Shown: positions 49,783 through 58,305 of the stretch, piece after piece
Layout: the number at the start of each line of letters is the position of its first letter
How positions within the stretch are numbered: position 1 is the first letter of the stretch
Origin: Castellaniella sp034675905
GTDB taxonomy: Bacteria > Pseudomonadota > Gammaproteobacteria > Burkholderiales > Burkholderiaceae_B
Length of the DNA: 64,000 nt
Direction: 5' to 3'
Assembly: GCF_034675905.1 (NCBI RefSeq)
Contig: NZ_JAUCCV010000010.1
Location: 558,001-622,000, forward strand
Position numbers and translations under genes: made by a program
The notes under the pieces: model-generated
What the model was told of the DNA's origin: nothing
The model's input: only the letters and a program-made list of their open reading frames with translations
Database searches by the model: none

Positions 49783-52206
49783 TTAATTGCGGACGGGCTT
49801 GCCGGTTTGCAGCAGTCCGGCAATACGCTCTTGTGTCTTGGGGTTGGCGAGCAGGCCCAGGAAGGCGTGCCGTTCCAATGTCAGCAGCCAGGCTTCGTCC
49901 ACCAGGCTGCCCGGATCGACGTCCCCGCCGCAGATGACGGTGGCCACCTGCTCCGCGATATGGAAGTCATAGTCGGTGATGTAGCCGCCGACGTGCATGT
50001 TCACCAGTTGCGCCTTCAGCGTGGCGATGGCATCGCGCCCCGCCACCGGGAAACGGGCCGCCACGGGCGGGCGATAGCCCTGTTCCGCCAGATTGGCGGC
50101 TTCGCGCACGGCCACATACAGCAGTTCGTGGCGGTTCATGACGATGGGATCGGAATCGCGCAGATAGCCGATTTCGCGGGCTTCCAGCGCAGATTTCGAC
50201 ACCCGCGCCGTCGCCACGGCCAGGACGAAGTTCTTCACATAGGCCAGCAAAGGCGCATCCGGGGCGGACTGCGCCTGGATTTCCGCTGCGCGGCGGGCGC
50301 TATAGGTCATGCCGCCGGCGCCCGGCACCAGGCCGATGCCAACTTCCACCAGACCGATATAGCTTTCCAGATGCGCCACGCGGCGGGCGCAATGCACGGA
50401 CAGCTCGCAGCCTCCGCCCAAAGCCAGGCCGGCCACGGCGGCCACCACCGGCACCTGAGCGTAGCGCAGGCGCAGGACCATATCCTGCATTTCCTTCTGG
50501 ATGGGTTCGACCGCCTTGACGCCGCCCGCCATGAAGGCCGGCAGCATCGCTTTCAGGTCGGCGCCCGCCGAGAACGGATCTTCCAACTGGGCGATCACCA
50601 GGGCCTTGTAGCCCTGCTCGGCCAGATCCACGGCATGCGTCACGCCGCGCACCACATCGGGGCTGAGCGTATGCATCTTGGTCTTGAAGGACGTGATCAG
50701 CACGTCCTGGGGGTGCGGGGCGGGCAGCGTCCAGCACAGCACGGCGTCGTTTTCGTACACGACGGCAGGCTGGATGGCCGGGCCCTCGCCCACCAGGCGC
50801 GGGGCGCCGATCTGGCGCTGGTAGACCGCCAGCGTGCTGCGCGGCACATAGGCGTTCTGCGCCGGGCTGAAGGACCCTGCCGGGGTGTGCACGGCCTGCG
50901 ATTCCCAGACCGGGCCGCTGGTCACCCAGGCGGGCAGCGGGGCGGATGACAAGGTCTTGCCGGCGGCGATGTCCTCGTTGATCCAGCCGGCCACGCGCTG
51001 CCAACCGGCGGCCTGCCAGATTTCAAAGGGGCCGAAGCTGTGACCAAAGCCCCATTTCATGGCCTGATCCAGTTCGCGCGCGCTGTCGGCGATGTCGCCC
51101 AGGTGCACGGCGCTGTAATGGAAGGTATCGCGCAGCACCGCCCACAGGAACTGCGCCTGGGGATGATCGGAATCATGCAGGGCTTGCAGGCGCTGGGCGG
51201 GATCGCGTTCCTTCAGGATGTCCTTGACCTCGTCGTCGGCCTTTTCGCCGGACGGCACGTAGGCCCCGGCCTTGGGGTCCAGACGCAGAATCTGCTTGCC
51301 TTCTTTCTTGAAGAAACCCGCCTTGGCTTTTTGGCCCAACGCACCCTTTTCGATCAGACCGGCCAGCACGGGCGGGATCGTGAAATGGGCGTGGAAGGGA
51401 TCGCCGGGCAGCTGATCCTTCATCGTATTGATGACGTGAGCCAGGGTATCCAGCCCCACCACATCGGCGGTGCGGTAGGTGCCCGACTTGGCGCGGCCCA
51501 GGCGCACGCCGGTCAGGTCGTCGACCAGCTCGTAGGGCAGATCGAAAGCCTGGGTGTGATGAAAGACCGACAGAATGCCGAATACGCCGATGCGATTGCC
51601 GATGAAGTTCGGCGTGTCCTTGGCGCGGACCACGCCCTTGCCCAGTTGCGACACCAGGAAGGTTTCCAGGTGATCCAGCAGGGCCGGTTCGGTGGCGGCG
51701 GTGGGAATCAATTCCACCAGCGGCATATAGCGCGGCGGATTGAAGAAGTGCACGCCGCAGAAACGGTGGCGCAGGATTTCGGGCAATGCTTCGGACAGGG
51801 ACGTGATCGACAGGCCCGAGGTGTTGCTGGCGACGATGGCGTGCGGGTTCAGGGCCGGGGCCAGCTTGTGATACAGGTCGCGCTTCCAGTCCAGGCGTTC
51901 GGCGATGGCTTCGATGACGACATCGCAATCGGCCAGCAAGTGCAGGTCTTCGTCGTAATTGGCCGGGGTGATCAAATCGGCCAGTTGATTCACGCCCAGG
52001 GGCGCGGGATTGAGTTTTTTCAATTGAGCGACGGCGCGCGCCACGATGGCGTTCTTGCCGCCTTGGCCGTCATCTTTGGCCAGGTCGAACAGCACCACCG
52101 GCACGCCGGCATTGGCGCAATGGGCCGCGATCTGCGCTCCCATGACCCCGGCGCCGCACACCGCCACACGGCGGATGAACAGAGGGGCAGACTGACTGGT
52201 TTGCAT
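49783..52206 (-). CDS. fadN: 3-hydroxyacyl-CoA dehydrogenase/enoyl-CoA hydratase, FadN-type domain order
   Basis: A beta-oxidation multifunctional enzyme. The start is the ATG at 52206 (MQTSQSAPLFIRRVAVCGAG) preceded by AGAGGA; a GTG 18 bases upstream is in frame but lacks a ribosome site. The 807-residue protein has an N-terminal NAD-binding 3-hydroxyacyl-CoA dehydrogenase (GAGVMGAQIAAHCANAGVP, FFNPPRYMPLVELIP) and a C-terminal crotonase domain (FSAGADLKAMLPAF, AAVAGLALGGGCELSVHCAR). This order is the reverse of E. coli FadB and matches FadN of the B. subtilis fadNAE operon. The palindromic operator at 52323-52354 lies 117 bases upstream. Confidence 0.92.
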   Translation of the reverse strand: MQTSQSAPLFIRRVAVCGAGVMGAQIAAHCANAGVPVVLFDLAKDDGQGGKNAIVARAVAQLKKLNPAPLGVNQLADLITPANYDEDLHLLADCDVVIEAIAERLDWKRDLYHKLAPALNPHAIVASNTSGLSITSLSEALPEILRHRFCGVHFFNPPRYMPLVELIPTAATEPALLDHLETFLVSQLGKGVVRAKDTPNFIGNRIGVFGILSVFHHTQAFDLPYELVDDLTGVRLGRAKSGTYRTADVVGLDTLAHVINTMKDQLPGDPFHAHFTIPPVLAGLIEKGALGQKAKAGFFKKEGKQILRLDPKAGAYVPSGEKADDEVKDILKERDPAQRLQALHDSDHPQAQFLWAVLRDTFHYSAVHLGDIADSARELDQAMKWGFGHSFGPFEIWQAAGWQRVAGWINEDIAAGKTLSSAPLPAWVTSGPVWESQAVHTPAGSFSPAQNAYVPRSTLAVYQRQIGAPRLVGEGPAIQPAVVYENDAVLCWTLPAPHPQDVLITSFKTKMHTLSPDVVRGVTHAVDLAEQGYKALVIAQLEDPFSAGADLKAMLPAFMAGGVKAVEPIQKEMQDMVLRLRYAQVPVVAAVAGLALGGGCELSVHCARRVAHLESYIGLVEVGIGLVPGAGGMTYSARRAAEIQAQSAPDAPLLAYVKNFVLAVATARVSKSALEAREIGYLRDSDPIVMNRHELLYVAVREAANLAEQGYRPPVAARFPVAGRDAIATLKAQLVNMHVGGYITDYDFHIAEQVATVICGGDVDPGSLVDEAWLLTLERHAFLGLLANPKTQERIAGLLQTGKPVRN

Positions 52207-52322
52207 GATATGGTGTCCTCTCACAGTGATGGAAGGTCCCGGATGGGCGGCTCCTTGGCGTATCAGTCCCTGAAGCGGGGAGCTCTCTCCGAAAGCCGAT
52301 TGCTGATTGTCGCTGATTTACG

Positions 52323-52354
52323 ATCAAAATTCAAACGATCGTTTGAATTTTGAT
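52323..52354. promoter_or_regulatory. Perfect 32-base palindrome, putative TetR-family operator of the beta-oxidation operon
   Basis: The inverted repeat is exact over 16 bases each side of the centre between 52338 and 52339, and contains the core TTCAAACGATCGTTTGAA seen at 24993-25010. A palindrome of this length is very unlikely by chance. Its position before fadN-fadA fits an acyl-CoA-sensing TetR repressor of the PsrA/FadP type. Confidence 0.8.
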
Positions 52355-52445
52355 GAAGATTGTGTGCGGCCAGCCCAATGCGCAAGACTTCTATAATAAA
52401 AGCTTGATGGATGCGCGCGCCGGATCAAGCGCTTGAACACACACT

Positions 52446-53216
52446 ATGGCCCGCCTTCCCCGCCTGTACGCCCCCCGCATTCCACAGTTGGCGCATGCCC
52501 GGTTCGCCCGCCCGCTGGCGGCCGCCGACGCCCCCGCCCCGGCAGCCTCGCTGGACAAGATCGCCGCCTGGCTGGCCGAAGAAGCCGCCCGATCGGCCCG
52601 CCCTCCGGGCGCGGCGCCATTCAGACCGGCGCACCCAGACGCGGCGCTGCCGCCCCCTGACACCGGCACCGTCGCGGTCCATGCCTGGATCGTGCTGCCC
52701 GACCAGATCACTGTACTGGCCACGCCCGGCAATGCGCAGGCGCTGCCTCGCCTGATGCAGGCCCTGGGGCGACGGATGGGGTCCGGGCTGCTGCGCACCC
52801 GCGTCTATGCGGGCCGCTACCACAATGCCTTGCTGGAACCTGGCCGCTGGGTCCTGCCCGCCATGCTCTGGGTAGAATCGCAGGCCGTCGCAGGCCGCCA
52901 GGTCGCCGCCGCCACCCAATGGCCGTGGTCCTCGGCGGCGGAACACGCAGGACAGGCGACCAGCGCCGCGTATCCCACGGGCTGGCTGCTGGATCATCCC
53001 GACTACTGGCACGAAGGCGACACCCCTTTTGCCCGCCAGGCGGCCTGGCGCAAGCGCCTGGCCAACGGCCTGCCAGAAGCGCAAAGCCGGCAGATCGAGG
53101 CCGCCTTGCACGGCCAATGGGCGTTGGGGGAAAAGATCTTCCTGACCCACCTGGGGCGTTTGGCATCCCGGCGCGTCAGTCCGGCGCCGCGGGGGCGGCC
53201 CCGGAAAGCGGTCTAG
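52446..53216 (+). CDS. REP-associated-transposase-like (RAYT) protein lacking HUH catalytic residues
   Basis: The 256-residue protein keeps the frame of TnpA_REP/RAYT proteins: MARLPRLYAPRIPQLAHARF at the start, VHAWIVLPDQITVLATP where active enzymes have VHAYVLMPNHYHLLL, YAGRYHNALLEPGRWVLPAM for the GRYKA block, QWPWSSAAEHAG, and a basic C-terminus ending RGRPRKAV. The two HUH histidines are replaced (PDQIT for PNHYH, residues 85-89), and the catalytic Tyr region reads LGRRMGSGL. It is therefore a domesticated or decaying single-strand-DNA nuclease relative. A TATAAT lies at 52392-52397 upstream. It ends 4 bases inside the convergent brnA. Confidence 0.72.
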   Translation: MARLPRLYAPRIPQLAHARFARPLAAADAPAPAASLDKIAAWLAEEAARSARPPGAAPFRPAHPDAALPPPDTGTVAVHAWIVLPDQITVLATPGNAQALPRLMQALGRRMGSGLLRTRVYAGRYHNALLEPGRWVLPAMLWVESQAVAGRQVAAATQWPWSSAAEHAGQATSAAYPTGWLLDHPDYWHEGDTPFARQAAWRKRLANGLPEAQSRQIEAALHGQWALGEKIFLTHLGRLASRRVSPAPRGRPRKAV

Positions 53217-53488
53217 GCGCGATGCGTCTTCAGCCAATTTTTCAGTACGGTATCCACTCGCGTCTGCCAGCCTGGGCCGGTCGCCCGGAAGCTATCGACG
53301 ACTTCTGAAGATAGGCGGATTGTGACCATTTTCTTGACTGGCGCCTTTTGCGGGCCTCGGCGGCGGATGCCCAGTTCCTCGTGCAAGGCGACTGGCAGTA
53401 CGTCGGCGGCAGGCCGCGCCCGCGCGAAATCCGCGTCACTCCATTCGGGGTTGTCGGCATCGGACAATTCAGAATCTGGCTTTTTCAT
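53213..53488 (-). CDS. brnA: BrnA-type antitoxin
   Basis: The 91-residue product starts MKKPDSELSDADNPEWSDAD (ATG at 53488, overlapping brnT by 20 bases) and carries the BrnA domain (PF14384): a central KMVTIRLSSEVVDSFRATG ribbon-helix-helix and the C-terminal GWQTRVDTVLKNWLKTHR motif. BrnA neutralises BrnT and represses the operon through its RHH domain. The open frame further upstream is antisense-like and part of brnT DNA, so it is excluded. Confidence 0.9.
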   Translation of the reverse strand: MKKPDSELSDADNPEWSDADFARARPAADVLPVALHEELGIRRRGPQKAPVKKMVTIRLSSEVVDSFRATGPGWQTRVDTVLKNWLKTHRA

Positions 53489-53741
53489 ATCGAGCAACCT
53501 CGCGTACGTTGGCTTTACGCAAACTGATGACACGTAATGCCACGCCCCTGATTGTAAAAACCACCACATGCAGGCGCCCCTGTATCGGCCCCAGCGCCTG
53601 GAAGCGCGACTCCGTATAGTCCTTGCGCCTATCCCGGACCACCAGCGTCTTATTCCAGTCCAGGCCTCGCACACACTCGAACGATAAGCCACGATCAGCT
53701 ATATTCCGGACATTTTTGGCGGGATCGTATTCAATTTCCAC
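53469..53741 (-). CDS. brnT: BrnT-type ribonuclease toxin
   Basis: BrnT is a RelE-fold ribonuclease toxin (DUF497). The 90-residue product has the family opening EIEYDPAKNVRNIADRGLSF, central GLDWNKTLVVRDRRKDYTES and C-terminal VVFTIRGVALRVISLRKANV with REVARYEKARF. It starts at a GTG without a clear ribosome site. It is first in the brnT-brnA operon, toxin before antitoxin as is usual for this family, with a palindrome 21 bases upstream as likely operator. Confidence 0.9.
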   Translation of the reverse strand: MEIEYDPAKNVRNIADRGLSFECVRGLDWNKTLVVRDRRKDYTESRFQALGPIQGRLHVVVFTIRGVALRVISLRKANVREVARYEKARF

Positions 53742-53761
53742 GAGACAGCGCGCTCATACAA

Positions 53762-53775
53762 ATTGTAATTACAAT
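53762..53775. promoter_or_regulatory. 14-base palindrome upstream of brnT-brnA (putative BrnA operator)
   Basis: ATTGTAATTACAAT is a perfect inverted repeat 21 bases before the brnT start codon. RHH antitoxins of this kind bind palindromes overlapping their own promoter. The binding sequence is inferred from position. Confidence 0.55.
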
Positions 53776-53831
53776 CAGACTGCCTGGCAAGACTGTGATC
53801 ATCTTGCTCACGCACGCGATGCGCACCATGG

Positions 53832-53869
53832 TAAAAGTCCCGCGCCTCTAGGCAAAGAGGCGCGGGACT
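53832..53869 (-). terminator. Strong terminator downstream of the FepA-like receptor
   Basis: Fourteen-base-pair perfect stem AGTCCCGCGCCTCT (53836-53849) with AGAGGCGCGGGACT (53856-53869), six-base loop, followed on the minus strand by T4. It ends the receptor transcript and insulates brnT. Confidence 0.88.
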
Positions 53870-53875
53870 GATTTG

Positions 53876-56176
53876 TCACAGCGACGGATCAATCAGAACG
53901 AGCTGGTTACTTCCATGAAGAAACTGCGGCCCGGCTGGTTGTAGGTATAGGCGCCGGCGCCGTAGTTGGATCTCAGCATCCCCAGTACCGACTCCAATGG
54001 CATTGCCACGACGGAAGATACGCTTGTCGAACAGATTGTCCACACCTGCCGTCACACGCAGGTGCTTGTTGACCTTGTGCTGTGTGCTCAGGCCGAACAG
54101 CGCATAGGGCGGGACTTTGTCCGTGGCGCTGCCGGTCAGAGGCTGGCCATGGAAGTCATACTTCGGCCCTTCCTGCTCGCCATAGACGGTGGCCTTGGCA
54201 CGCAGCGACCAGGCAGGCGTCACAGACCAGTCTAGGGTACTGTTGATCGTGTATTCAGGGATGGTGGACAGGTGTTCGCCAGTTTCCTTGTTCTTCGATT
54301 CGATCATATAGGTGAAGTTCGTAGACCACAGCCAATCCCGAGCGAAGGGCCAGGTCAAGTTGCCCTCGATGCCCTGGACGACGGCGCGAGGAATATTTTG
54401 CCACCGGAAAACGTTATCTTTCCCATTGAAAGCGCCAACAGGGGCATGACCAGCTTCAACCTTGTTACGGTAGTCATTATGAAAATAGGTCAAGCTGGCA
54501 CCCAAACCATCAGCACCGCGAAATTCCATCCCCAGTTCTTTATTCAGACTGGTTTCTGCCTTCAAATCGGGATTTCCGATCAAGAAGCACCCCCGCTCGC
54601 CAGCAGGCCCCAGATTGTCACCCCAGCATCCTTGACCACTGCTGTACAACGCATAACCAGAGTTACTCTGGTACAGATTGGGAGCTTTGTAGGCCCGAGC
54701 AATACCCGCCTTCACTGTCCACTGCTCATCAACCAAATAAGACAGATTCAACGAAGGGCTCCAGTTATTGCCTTGAACACTGTGATGATCAAAACGCAAG
54801 CCAGGCGTTACTGTCCAACGCTCACCCATATAAAGATTGTCCTCGGCAAACAAGGAGTAAACACTAGCGTGTACCTTCGGCGTATAGGTAAACGGACACC
54901 GGGTTTGCCAAGCCAGTTGGCCTCTGGACAAATCTGACGCCCTATCATCCAAGTCTTGTCGCACGAATTCCAAGCCCAGCGTTCCCATTTGATCTATCCC
55001 GCCCCAATTCAGACGGCGATTTATCTCAGTATGAGCAGTCAGTGTGCGTAAATTAGTGTCGCCATAACCACCATCGTTGATCTTAGGATGGCGAACCATG
55101 AATCGCCCTTCACTGCCACCTGCCAAACCTTCCAATAGTCGTGTATTCCGCGTCTGCTCATACTGAAAGTAACTCAGAGTATGCGTCTCAGCATTCCAGT
55201 CTCCATTATGCGTTATGGAATAAGACTGGCGATAAGTACGATTAGTCTCACCCCCTAAACTCCCTAGCACATAGCCGGTCTTCGGGTCTCGATTTGTGTT
55301 CTGCGTGTCACCAACATAAATATTACCCTGCCGCCCATAGCTGGCTTCAAAATCAACTTCGTGACCGGCGGCGAGCTTCCAACTCAACACACCGCTCATA
55401 TCGCGATTCTTAAAGCCTTCACGGCCGGCAGGAAACGAATCCTTGTTGTTCTTTCCCCGATATGACTGATGCCCTTCATTAATATCCCACGCATCCCCCT
55501 GGAAATTCGCAGCGCTGCCGCTCAGGCGGAAATCCAGGCTGTCGGAAATCGGCCCGGTCAGGCTGAAGGTCGTGCGACCGGTCGAGCCCTCGTCGCCGTG
55601 TTCAGGCAGATTGCCATAGACGGACACAGACCCGCTTAACTTATCCGCTGGCGGCTTGGTGATGATGTTCACCACCCCGCCGGCCGCGCCGTTGCCGTAG
55701 CGAGCGGCGGCCGGGCCGCGCAGGACTTCGATGCGCTCGATCTGTTCCGGCGGCACCCAATTGGTGTCGCCGCGCGTGTCGCGCTCGCCGCGCCAACCAA
55801 AGCGCGCCGATCCGCGCGAGGACACCGGCTTGCCGTCGATCAGGATCAGGGTGTTTTCCGGCCCCATGCCGCGGATATCGATCTGACGGTTGTTGCCGCG
55901 CTGACCGCTGGACGAATTGCCGGTCAGGTTCACGCCGGGCATGGTGCGGATGATTTCCAACACATCGGTGGCAGGCGGGGATTTCTGGATGTCTTCAGAC
56001 GTGATGGTGGACGCGCCCGGGGTCTGCTTCAGTTCCTGTTCGGCCTTGACGACCACGCGGTCAAGCTGTGTCACGCTATCGGATGATTGAGCGTTCGCCG
56101 CAGCGGCGGCTAGGCCCAGCGCCATGAGAAGGCCGACAGGCGTCAGGGCCAAGCCCTGAACCTTGGATGCAGTCAT
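53876..56176 (-). CDS. FepA/PirA-like TonB-dependent siderophore receptor with frameshifted C-terminus
   Basis: An outer-membrane catecholate-siderophore-type receptor. The signal peptide ends near AAANAQ. TonB box region LDRVVVKAEQELK, plug with DIRGMGPENTLILIDGKPVS and ERIEVLRGPAAARYGNGAAG, and barrel blocks EDNLYMGERWTVTPGLRFDH and AYKAPNLYQSNSGYALY follow. The family-typical end NYGAGAYTYNQPGR and FFMEVTSSF, with terminal Phe and a stop at 53893-53895, lies in another frame. The in-frame product ends with unrelated residues (LRRRRLYLQPAGPQFLHGSN) and stops at 53876. A one-base shift near 53955-53995 (for example at C4, 53980-53983) explains this. The middle (about 54400-55510) is clearly more AT-rich than both ends, suggesting recombination. 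A Fur-like site lies upstream. Confidence 0.85.
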   Translation of the reverse strand: MTASKVQGLALTPVGLLMALGLAAAAANAQSSDSVTQLDRVVVKAEQELKQTPGASTITSEDIQKSPPATDVLEIIRTMPGVNLTGNSSSGQRGNNRQIDIRGMGPENTLILIDGKPVSSRGSARFGWRGERDTRGDTNWVPPEQIERIEVLRGPAAARYGNGAAGGVVNIITKPPADKLSGSVSVYGNLPEHGDEGSTGRTTFSLTGPISDSLDFRLSGSAANFQGDAWDINEGHQSYRGKNNKDSFPAGREGFKNRDMSGVLSWKLAAGHEVDFEASYGRQGNIYVGDTQNTNRDPKTGYVLGSLGGETNRTYRQSYSITHNGDWNAETHTLSYFQYEQTRNTRLLEGLAGGSEGRFMVRHPKINDGGYGDTNLRTLTAHTEINRRLNWGGIDQMGTLGLEFVRQDLDDRASDLSRGQLAWQTRCPFTYTPKVHASVYSLFAEDNLYMGERWTVTPGLRFDHHSVQGNNWSPSLNLSYLVDEQWTVKAGIARAYKAPNLYQSNSGYALYSSGQGCWGDNLGPAGERGCFLIGNPDLKAETSLNKELGMEFRGADGLGASLTYFHNDYRNKVEAGHAPVGAFNGKDNVFRWQNIPRAVVQGIEGNLTWPFARDWLWSTNFTYMIESKNKETGEHLSTIPEYTINSTLDWSVTPAWSLRAKATVYGEQEGPKYDFHGQPLTGSATDKVPPYALFGLSTQHKVNKHLRVTAGVDNLFDKRIFRRGNAIGVGTGDAEIQLRRRRLYLQPAGPQFLHGSNQLVLIDPSL

Positions 56177-56235
56177 ACGGATTCCTTGATTTGCTGCAGA
56201 TGCAAAATACTTTCAATCGAAAGAGAAATATAAAC

Positions 56236-56252
56236 GATAAACATTCTTATTC
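56236..56252. promoter_or_regulatory. Weak Fur-like site before the FepA-like receptor
   Basis: GATAAACATTCTTATTC lies 60 bases upstream of the receptor start. It matches 10 of 14 positions in the right part of the site at 33063-33083 and shows GATAA/TTATT symmetry. Support is positional plus partial match. Confidence 0.5.
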
Positions 56253-56304
56253 GCAATATTCAATGACATCTTTTTGCGATACATCACACAAACGGCAGGC
56301 CGCT

Positions 56305-58305
56305 CTATGCTCCCGCGAGGGCAGCCACCGGATCCAGCCGGGCCGCAGCACGGGCAGGCATCAAACCGGATACCAGACCCGTGACAACCGCGCAGCCAAA
56401 AGCGCTCAGGATCGCTGTCAGCGAAAACACCAGCTCCACGCCGGCCGCCAATAACGCCAAGCCGACACCCAGGCCCAACGCCACACCCGCCGCACCGCCA
56501 AACAGGGACACCAGCGCCGCCTCGGTCAGAAACTGATGCAGGACATCCCGCTGACGCGCGCCGACAGCCATGCGGATGCCAATTTCACGGGTGCGCTCAC
56601 GCACCGTCATCAGCATGACGTTCATCACGCCGATACCGCCGACCAGCAAGGACACCGCCGCGATCAGACCCAGCATCAAGGTCATGGTGTTCTGCGATTC
56701 AGCGGCGGCCTGCAGCTTGGCGGCGGCATTGCCGATGCTGAAGCTCTCGCGGCCATGGCGCGCTCGCAGCACATCACGCATCGCCGATTCGGCTGCCACC
56801 GCATCGCCTGGAGATCGCGCCTCGATCACCGCGTATTCCGGCTCGCCGACGGCGGTGAACACCCGTGCTCGTCCCGTATCGAAAGGAATGAACGCCTGAT
56901 CATCGTAGTTTTCAGAGCCGGACTCGGCGCCTTTGGCGCTCATGACGCCAATGACCTCGAAAGGCGTAGCGTCGATCAGCACCAACTGTCCGATCGGATC
57001 CTTTACATCCGGCAGCAGCCGGTGCCGCAGGCGGCTGCCCAGCACAACCACGGGCGCCAGCTCGCGGTTTTCCGCGGCGATGTGAAAACGGCCCAGCGCG
57101 ACAGGCCAGTGGTGAATGGCCGGCAGATCAGCCGTGCTGGCTACAACGTAGGCAGGACGCGAATAGGCGCCGTGGCGCAGCATGGCCTGATTGCCGATCA
57201 CCGGCATGACATGCGCAATCTCGGGCAGCCCGGCGATCGCATCCAGGTCATCCAGTGTGACGGCGCCTTCCAGCCCGCCCTCGGGGGGCACGCCGCCGCT
57301 GACGTAAAGAATGGCGGCGCCCAGGGCGCCCATCTGCCGCACGACCTGCTCTTTGGCGCCGCGCCCAATCGCCAGCATGACGATGACCGAGGCCACACCG
57401 ACCACGATGCCCAACAGGGTCAGCGCCGTCCGCAGCCGATTGATCGCCATGGTGCGCCAGGCGGCGCGCCATGCCTCGGCCAATACAGGGGCTCCGGTCT
57501 TTCGGCTTGGCCTGGATCGCCCGGCCGGCGACATCTCTGCACGATCTGTCGTACGACACAGCCCATCCGGATCCACCGAATGCTGCGGCACGGACGCCGG
57601 TGCCGTGTGCGCACCCCTGCCAGGCCGATCATCCACCACGCAGCCATCCCGGATTTTCACCACGCGCCGGGCACGGGCGGCCACACCGGGATCGTGCGTG
57701 ATCAGGATGATGGTATGACCCAGGGCGGACAATTCGTCGAACAAGGCCATCACTTCAGCGCCGCTGCGCGAATCCAGGGCGCCCGTCGGCTCGTCCGCCA
57801 GAATGACGCGCCCGCCATTGACCAGGGCGCGGGCGATCGAAACGCGCTGCTGCTGTCCTCCGGACAACTGGACAGGGCGGTGCCCAAGCCGCTCTGCCAT
57901 ATCCAGGCGTTCCAGCAAGCCGGCCGCCCGTCGTTCACGAACGGCACGGTCCTCCCCCGAATAGACGGCGGGCAGGGCGGCGTTTTCCAGCGCGCTGTCG
58001 GTGGGGATCAGATGGTAGCCCTGGAACACAAAGCCGAAGTCTTCACGGCGCAAGCGCGCCTGCTCATCACTCGACAAGTCCGCCACATTCCGGCCTGCGT
58101 AGCGGTAAGTCCCGCGGTCGGGCCGATCCAGGCAGCCCAGGATATGCATGAGTGTGGACTTTCCCGATCCCGAAGCGCCGACAATGGCGATGTACTCGCC
58201 CTCGCTGATGTCCAGCGACACCTCGCGCAGCGCCCAGGCGGCGGGCGAACCGCCCATGCCGCCATACTGTTTGCTGACGGCCTCCAGCCGGATCAGGACA
58301 CTCAC
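56305..58305 (-). CDS. MacB/PvdT-type ABC transporter (ATPase-permease fusion)
   Basis: A 666-residue inner-membrane exporter with an N-terminal ATPase (Walker A GASGSGKSTLMHILGC, signature LSGGQQQRVSIARAL, Walker B VILADEPTGALDS) and a C-terminal MacB permease (first helix near LGIVVGVASVIVMLAIG, a periplasmic domain, then three helices ending with a FtsX-type module, MLMTVRERTREIGIRMAVGA). Length is like PvdT of the pyoverdine recycling pump PvdRT-OpmQ. It overlaps its adaptor gene by 4 bases and is the last gene of the fecR/TonB/yncE/macA operon, so a role in siderophore export or recycling is likely. No outer-membrane factor gene is nearby. Confidence 0.88.
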   Translation of the reverse strand: MSVLIRLEAVSKQYGGMGGSPAAWALREVSLDISEGEYIAIVGASGSGKSTLMHILGCLDRPDRGTYRYAGRNVADLSSDEQARLRREDFGFVFQGYHLIPTDSALENAALPAVYSGEDRAVRERRAAGLLERLDMAERLGHRPVQLSGGQQQRVSIARALVNGGRVILADEPTGALDSRSGAEVMALFDELSALGHTIILITHDPGVAARARRVVKIRDGCVVDDRPGRGAHTAPASVPQHSVDPDGLCRTTDRAEMSPAGRSRPSRKTGAPVLAEAWRAAWRTMAINRLRTALTLLGIVVGVASVIVMLAIGRGAKEQVVRQMGALGAAILYVSGGVPPEGGLEGAVTLDDLDAIAGLPEIAHVMPVIGNQAMLRHGAYSRPAYVVASTADLPAIHHWPVALGRFHIAAENRELAPVVVLGSRLRHRLLPDVKDPIGQLVLIDATPFEVIGVMSAKGAESGSENYDDQAFIPFDTGRARVFTAVGEPEYAVIEARSPGDAVAAESAMRDVLRARHGRESFSIGNAAAKLQAAAESQNTMTLMLGLIAAVSLLVGGIGVMNVMLMTVRERTREIGIRMAVGARQRDVLHQFLTEAALVSLFGGAAGVALGLGVGLALLAAGVELVFSLTAILSAFGCAVVTGLVSGLMPARAAARLDPVAALAGA

